A stretch of DNA of 64,000 bases, taken from an uncultured Lachnospiraceae bacterium (GTDB lineage Bacteria; Bacillota; Clostridia; Lachnospirales; Lachnospiraceae). Location of the stretch: the NCBI GenBank assembly GCA_910579505.1, contig CAJTTZ010000012.1:62001-126000 (forward strand), given 5' to 3'. The notes beneath the pieces are model-generated. The model was not told the DNA's origin. It was given only the letters and a program-made list of their open reading frames with translations, and made no database searches. Both the position numbers and the translations under genes were made by a program. Positions 59,217 to 64,000 of this stretch are shown here, in pieces (position 1 is the stretch's first letter; every line of letters begins with the position of its first letter).

Positions 59217-59229
59217 CGAATGCCTTTTT
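59206..59229 (+). terminator. Intrinsic terminator of the plus-strand gene
   Basis: GGCATTC-ATAAC-GAATGCC followed by TTTTT, starting inside the last codons of the gene. A classic compact terminator. Confidence 0.9.
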
Positions 59230-59266
59230 ATTTACACTTGAAAGTCCTATTTCATTGCCACATTTG

Positions 59267-59312
59267 GTCTATATATAGTAGTTTCTATTTTAGCAATCTA
59301 CTATATATAGAC
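59267..59312. repeat. 15-bp inverted repeat with self-palindromic arms
   Basis: GTCTATATATAGTAG (59267-59281) and CTACTATATATAGAC (59298-59312) are exact complements 16 bases apart, and each arm contains the palindrome CTATATATAG. It lies just past the helicase stop, between convergent genes. It may be a terminator or a protein-binding/replication site. Confidence 0.7.
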
Positions 59313-59317
59313 TATTT

Positions 59318-61612
59318 TTATGCCGTTTTCTTCAGATTCTCACAACTTTCCTTTATCAATTTCTGCATAAATGTATTTCTCACAAAATTAGCCTTCTTCT
59401 TTACAGATTGATTCACAGTATCTATATTCCCCAAATGGAAACATTTTTCTTTCATCCTCGTCAATCCTACATATATAAGATTAGAATTCAACATATACGC
59501 ATGTGACTGAGGGGTAAGTAAAATCACTACCTTTATTGAACTTCCTTGTGATTTATGGATCGTAATACAATATCCAAGTCCAACCATCTGCATATCATTT
59601 CTATAATACTTTACTTTTACGCCGTCAAAATCAATAATGAGATAACTTGTAAATACATCCTTTACAATACCTGTTTCTCCATTTGCAATGAATGTTTCCT
59701 TTAAATCTTCATCAAATCCATAATCATCATCTACAAATAGCTGTGCATGATAATTATTTACGTTCTGTATAATCTGATCTCCTTTGAAATAAACCGTATC
59801 GCCAACTTTCATACATTCTGTGCTGCCATAATTAGGATTAGCAACCTTCTGTATTGCGTTATTTATTACTACTGTTCCAATATCCCCCTTCTTATATGAT
59901 GTAAGTAATTGTATATCCTCAACTTTATATCCCTGCGAAAGCAATTTACTATATAGAGCAACTGCATTCTTAACCATAATATCGCTACCCACATTAACAA
60001 ATGCATAGTCTTTATTTGTGCCAAACCATGTAAATTGGTTATTGATACCAGTCAGATACTCTTTACAAAAGCGAACATCTGTTGCAACTTTCATCAGTCC
60101 ACCTTCTCCATAGCGGAAAACTTTTGTTAATGTAACCGTTGGAATGATACTTGTTTGCATAAAATCATGAAGCAAGTTCCCACATGATACCGATGGAAGC
60201 TGTGCATTATCTCCGATCAGCAACAACTTTGTTCTGTTGAAATCAACTGCATCTAATACTCTTTTGAATAAGAAAATATCAGTCATTGAAAACTCATCTA
60301 TAATCAGTACATCACAATCTAATTTGTGTTCTTCATTAAAGCTCCATGTATCAGGTGGCATATATCCAAGCCCTCTATGTATCGTTGTTGCATGTTCTTT
60401 GGTGTAATCAGATAATACTTTAGCTGCTTTACCAGTCGGAGAAAACAACCTAAATGATTTATTGTTATCCTTTAGCATATTGATGACTGCCTGAGTACAA
60501 AAGGATTTTCCTGTTCCTCCAGCTCCATTCAAAATACAAACATTATATTTACAGATATTCTCTACTATTTTTATCTGTTCATCCGATAACTCACAACCAT
60601 TAACCATATGGTACTTCTTATAGTTAAAATCCCATCTGTTTTTTGTATTTACAAGACCACCAACTATTTTCTCTGCTATATATTTCTCTATTTCATATGT
60701 CCTTCTGATCGAAACAACCATAGATTCTTTGTCATAATAAATGCTTTCATGCTTCATACACTCTACAAAATGATTAGAACACGCAGGAACCATCTTCATG
60801 CACTGATTCCTTAACTCGTTTATTGACATTAGTGTATGTCCGTCTTCTTCATTTTTCTCCAATAGGTACAGCATACAAGATAAACATCTATGATTGCTGG
60901 TTTTTAATTCTGACTCAAACTCAATAATTTCTGGTTTCCCATTTTTAACATTCTCTTTTGAAGCCTTTTCCAATTCCAACAAAATACTATCTGCCGTTGC
61001 AAATCCAACTCTGGCTAATCCACATAAGCATTTATACGGGTCTTCTTTAAGTTTCTTTTTAATCATAGTAATTGATGAATACTTCTCATACAGCTTTTTC
61101 AGCATGGGAAGACTCAATAATCCTTGAAACTCCACTACTAATTCTGCCAGACAGAAATTCTCAACAATCTTATCTTTGATAATATTGAACGTGTATTCTT
61201 TAATTCCATGCAATTTATTCAAGTCTATATCATCAAGATTATTATTCATTACACGATCAACAATATCTGGATATACCTCGTATAATGTCTGTGCCTGATT
61301 AAGTGTCAGGATTTCTTGAAGGAAAACATACATATCATCAGCAGATTGTGGCTTGTTTCTTCGGATATTAATAACTTTATATCCCCAACCATTTTTTGTT
61401 AGCTGCTCAACCGCTTTTATTTCATATTCGATTCCTTTACCTAATTCATGTATTTCACCAGATATTGTTGCATTTCCGTACTTTGTTAGTTTGATATCTG
61501 GGTAGATATCTTTATTGACATCTACCGCATATACCCTATAATCTTCACTTTCATATATTGGTCTTACAATTCTGCCTTTAAACAATACTTCTTTTTCATC
61601 GCTATTTTTCAA
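59318..61612 (-). CDS. RecD2-like SF1B DNA helicase
   Basis: The 764-residue product matches RecD2/TraA-type helicases: N-terminal OB-like region, helical middle, Walker A L-N-G-A-G-G-T-G-K-S, Walker B L-I-I-D-E-F-S-M, G-D-N-A-Q-L-P-S-V, and motif VI-like Y-V-G-L-T-R with Y-C-I-T-I-H-K-S-Q-G. It unwinds DNA 5'-3' and probably serves phage replication or repair. It starts with TTG behind GAGG and follows the polymerase gene by 13 bases. Confidence 0.88.
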   Translation of the reverse strand: MKNSDEKEVLFKGRIVRPIYESEDYRVYAVDVNKDIYPDIKLTKYGNATISGEIHELGKGIEYEIKAVEQLTKNGWGYKVINIRRNKPQSADDMYVFLQEILTLNQAQTLYEVYPDIVDRVMNNNLDDIDLNKLHGIKEYTFNIIKDKIVENFCLAELVVEFQGLLSLPMLKKLYEKYSSITMIKKKLKEDPYKCLCGLARVGFATADSILLELEKASKENVKNGKPEIIEFESELKTSNHRCLSCMLYLLEKNEEDGHTLMSINELRNQCMKMVPACSNHFVECMKHESIYYDKESMVVSIRRTYEIEKYIAEKIVGGLVNTKNRWDFNYKKYHMVNGCELSDEQIKIVENICKYNVCILNGAGGTGKSFCTQAVINMLKDNNKSFRLFSPTGKAAKVLSDYTKEHATTIHRGLGYMPPDTWSFNEEHKLDCDVLIIDEFSMTDIFLFKRVLDAVDFNRTKLLLIGDNAQLPSVSCGNLLHDFMQTSIIPTVTLTKVFRYGEGGLMKVATDVRFCKEYLTGINNQFTWFGTNKDYAFVNVGSDIMVKNAVALYSKLLSQGYKVEDIQLLTSYKKGDIGTVVINNAIQKVANPNYGSTECMKVGDTVYFKGDQIIQNVNNYHAQLFVDDDYGFDEDLKETFIANGETGIVKDVFTSYLIIDFDGVKVKYYRNDMQMVGLGYCITIHKSQGSSIKVVILLTPQSHAYMLNSNLIYVGLTRMKEKCFHLGNIDTVNQSVKKKANFVRNTFMQKLIKESCENLKKTA

Positions 61613-61625
61613 TATGTAACCTCAC

Positions 61626-64000
61626 CTACTTAATTACTTCATAATTTGTCAACACATCTTCTAACTCATCCGTTACCGTCCAGACTCCGTTGATCGGTTT
61701 CTTTTTAAATTCTTTATCAAACTCCTTTATCTTTAGCACAGAATATAATCCAAACGGACTTTCCTTAAATATTCTGCCCTGTTTAATCCTTGAATGTACT
61801 TCCTCGCCAGTCCTTACTTTTCGTGCTGTAAAATATGGCTTAGTCGCATCTTTAAATGTTTTGTAGTCCACAATAATATAATAATTATCGCTAACTTTAG
61901 GATTGGTATATACAACCATTTCAAGATGTTCTTTTTCAAATTTGATCATCTCAATAATTCCCATTTCCTTATTCTCTATATGACTGCACAATTCTTTAAC
62001 CAAACCGATATTGTCTATCTCTTTAAATAAAGAATTTGTTTCCTTTCCTGAATACTTTTTTGCTATATATTCAGAAATACCTAATTCTTCTAATTTGCTC
62101 TTTTTTATCTGCTTACAAGTTGCAAATTTATCATAAACCTGTATGACTCCTAACAGATATTTATTTTTGCCAAACTCTGAGAAGAAATTCAAACCAGTAA
62201 GGATTTCTAACTGCCTGGAATTAACAGATGTATGCTCTTTTATATCTTTGATAAGTTCTACAAATGAATTATATTTATTGTTTCTTAGTGCATAAAGTTC
62301 TTCAGCAATGGTATCATTACAGTATTTAATCGCTCCAATTCCCTGATAGATAGTTCCAGTGTCTTTGTCATACTCATATTCTGCTTTTGATTTTCTGAAT
62401 CTTATTGGCTCTATCGTATAACCTTTTGACAAGATATATTCTTTGATATTCAAAGACTTTTCTTTATCAGATGTATAAATATTGAGAGCAGACGTTAAAG
62501 TTTCAATTGTGTAATAATGCCTTAAATAACCACAAGCAAATCCCAAAAATGAATATGGATCGGCATGGTTTTTAGAAAATAAGTATGCTGACGCATCAAT
62601 AATTACTTGAAGAAAATTTACAATCAATTCTTCTGCTTTTTCATTCTCTACACCATACTCATCTTTCATTGTTTGTACAAAACCTTTTATATAATGGTTA
62701 TTTACAGGTTTTCCTTTATCATCAAGCATATATCCGCCATCTTTAATAACTGGTATATCATTTTCTGTACCTGTTTTCTTACTAAAGTGCCTACGCACAA
62801 TATCAGCCTCACCCATTGTAAAACCACAGAACTTATATAAAAACTCTATAATCTGTTCCTGATATACTAAATAGCCAAGTGTAGGAGCCAGAAAATCATT
62901 CAACGCAGCATGTCCATTATCCCTGTAAATTCCTTGTGACAATTCTGTTCTGTAAGAAGCTCCTGCTGGTCTGATTGCACCATTAGCCATACTCATTAAG
63001 TCTATGTATGAAAAATTTGGATTCTGTTTTTTAATATTTTTGATGGTTGACTCACTTAGAATATCTCTCAGATATGAACCGGCAAAATCTGATTCAAACT
63101 GAAAAATCAAAGTAGTATCTTTTGCAATATCATCCCATACATTTTTATCGCTAAAATCAATATTGTCTGGTGTAATAAATGGAATACCAACAGCTTTACA
63201 TGTTTTATCTATAAGTCCTACACAATCAAGTCCAAGAATATCCAACTTTACATAATTCAAAGAATCTATCTCTTTCATATTTATCTGTGAAATCGGCTTA
63301 TCATCTGAGGATATATACAGTGTACCAAATGCCTTATCTACTTCATGTGGAGATACCACAAGTCCGGCTGCGTGTCTACCAAGTGATGTAATAGTACCAA
63401 CAACAATATCTACATACTCAAATAATTCTTTATGTTTATTTCTGACCTTTTCATCTACAAATTCTTTTTTATTTTCATCTTCTTGAACAAGATTAGATAA
63501 TTCCTGTGTTTCTTGTGGTGTCATTCCTAATGCCCTTCCAACATCCTTAATAGCACCACGCATTTTTATTGTGTTAAAAGTGATAATATTGCAACAATAT
63601 AATCCTTCTTTTTCAAACAGATATTTTCTGACCTTCCACCTATCTTCACTGAACCAGTCTGAGTCTACATCTGCAAGGCTGATTCTTTCCTTATTCATGA
63701 AACGCTCAAAATTCAAATTGTATTTAATACTGTCAACATCCGTAATTCCAAGCAGATATGCTATGATACTTCCAGATACAGACCCCCTCGAATATCCATA
63801 ATGTACACCTTGTTTTCTAAGTTCTCTTTTGTAGTCTTCTTCAAGCAACATAAAGTCAATAGCGTCATTATGTTTATATGTTTCTATCTCATACACAATC
63901 TTATTTTTATATTCTTGAAAGTTTTTGTACTTATTTACCCCTCTCTCCTTAATGCCATCTAATATTTTCTGTTTGAAAACACCCATAGAATCATTGTATA
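61626..64000 (-). CDS. DnaE-type DNA polymerase III alpha subunit (N-terminus outside window)
   Basis: The visible 786-plus residues are the polymerase, thumb and C-terminal parts of a bacterial C-family polymerase: G-Y-S-R-G-S-V-S-G-S-I-I-A-Y-L-L-G-I-T-D-V-D, the metal-binding D-V-D-S-D (normally D-I-D-x-D), L-D-I-L-G-L with the third Asp, and A-D-P-Y-S-F-L. The usual N-terminal PHP domain is missing and the frame stays open to the window edge with no ribosome site before the ATG at 63986, so the gene continues past 64,000. It would give the element its own replicative polymerase. Confidence 0.85.
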   Translation of the reverse strand, partial: YNDSMGVFKQKILDGIKERGVNKYKNFQEYKNKIVYEIETYKHNDAIDFMLLEEDYKRELRKQGVHYGYSRGSVSGSIIAYLLGITDVDSIKYNLNFERFMNKERISLADVDSDWFSEDRWKVRKYLFEKEGLYCCNIITFNTIKMRGAIKDVGRALGMTPQETQELSNLVQEDENKKEFVDEKVRNKHKELFEYVDIVVGTITSLGRHAAGLVVSPHEVDKAFGTLYISSDDKPISQINMKEIDSLNYVKLDILGLDCVGLIDKTCKAVGIPFITPDNIDFSDKNVWDDIAKDTTLIFQFESDFAGSYLRDILSESTIKNIKKQNPNFSYIDLMSMANGAIRPAGASYRTELSQGIYRDNGHAALNDFLAPTLGYLVYQEQIIEFLYKFCGFTMGEADIVRRHFSKKTGTENDIPVIKDGGYMLDDKGKPVNNHYIKGFVQTMKDEYGVENEKAEELIVNFLQVIIDASAYLFSKNHADPYSFLGFACGYLRHYYTIETLTSALNIYTSDKEKSLNIKEYILSKGYTIEPIRFRKSKAEYEYDKDTGTIYQGIGAIKYCNDTIAEELYALRNNKYNSFVELIKDIKEHTSVNSRQLEILTGLNFFSEFGKNKYLLGVIQVYDKFATCKQIKKSKLEELGISEYIAKKYSGKETNSLFKEIDNIGLVKELCSHIENKEMGIIEMIKFEKEHLEMVVYTNPKVSDNYYIIVDYKTFKDATKPYFTARKVRTGEEVHSRIKQGRIFKESPFGLYSVLKIKEFDKEFKKKPINGVWTVTDELEDVLTNYEVIK

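Larger units (their letters stand above)
44188..64000. mobile_element. Large phage-like element integrated in sigG (right end outside window)
   Basis: Starts within sigG after codon 97, with an abrupt shift to AT-rich DNA, a large serine recombinase at the edge, nearly unidirectional gene order, and phage-type genes: dUTPase, NrdD with intein, HNH endonuclease, kinase, RecD2 and DnaE. This gene set resembles SPbeta-like temperate phages. No structural genes are in view, so it is either a phage whose late genes lie beyond 64,000 or a satellite-like element. Confidence 0.85.

Noticed and set aside
1..64000. CRISPR arrays, rRNA genes and insertion sequences
   Set aside because: No regularly spaced repeats, rRNA-like sequence or transposase genes other than the serine recombinase were seen.

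Overview
The window has two parts that differ sharply in base composition. Positions 1 to about 44,187 are a moderately GC-rich Clostridia chromosome, most likely Lachnospiraceae. Pointers are the sigG/ymxH/nrdR sporulation neighbourhood, rubredoxin and radical-SAM enzymes, a DUF5688 protein, YqeG next to aro genes, strong AGGAGG ribosome sites, and many small signalling operons. From about 44,188 to the end of the window the DNA is strongly AT-rich, almost every gene lies on the minus strand, and the content is that of a large temperate phage or phage-like element. Its right end is not in the window.

Host part, left to right: a DUF2461 gene and a rubredoxin-glutamate synthase fusion; a DUF362 ferredoxin protein with an HD-GYP phosphodiesterase; a Y-family polymerase plus YolD pair under a recognisable LexA box; a BlaI/BlaR1-type repressor-sensor pair with two operators; a DUF2975 membrane protein with a small XRE regulator; a group of small accessory genes (radical SAM, damaged transglutaminase-like protein, GNAT, MFS exporter, TetR); a sugar operon (isomerase, PfkB kinase, class II aldolase) divergent from an AraC regulator; a BACON-domain protein with a possible pore-forming core; TSUP transporter and chemoreceptor; a response regulator-HTH-kinase-ABC exporter cluster; an AgrC/AgrA-like pair; gdhA; tRNA-Val(GAC) and tRNA-Arg(CCG); and the housekeeping cluster efp, aroQ, aroK, aroE, yqeG, nrdR, ymxH ending in sigG.

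The main discovery candidate is the junction at about 44,187. The forespore sigma factor gene sigG is intact for 97 codons, through the conserved Y-A-V-P-M, and then runs directly into AT-rich foreign DNA. A large serine recombinase lies immediately inside the element. This looks like a sporulation-gene intervening element of the same general kind as the skin element in sigK or SPbeta in spsM, but placed in the gene for the forespore sigma factor. The recombinase has a good promoter embedded in one arm of a perfect 16-bp inverted repeat whose other arm carries its Shine-Dalgarno sequence. Read-through transcripts from the phage operon should therefore be untranslatable, while transcripts from its own promoter should be free.

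Inside the element, nucleotide metabolism and replication dominate: dUTPase, an intein-containing anaerobic ribonucleotide reductase (NrdD), an HNH endonuclease fused to the C-terminal half of NrdG, a nucleoside deoxyribosyltransferase-like protein, a guanylate kinase-like protein, a RecD2-like helicase and a DnaE-type polymerase. It also carries a secreted SleB-like hydrolase, a Crh-like HPr domain protein, a decapeptide-repeat protein, a remnant of a BRCT domain, and many small unknown genes. Several of its genes have good ribosome sites but apparently AUA or AUU start codons.
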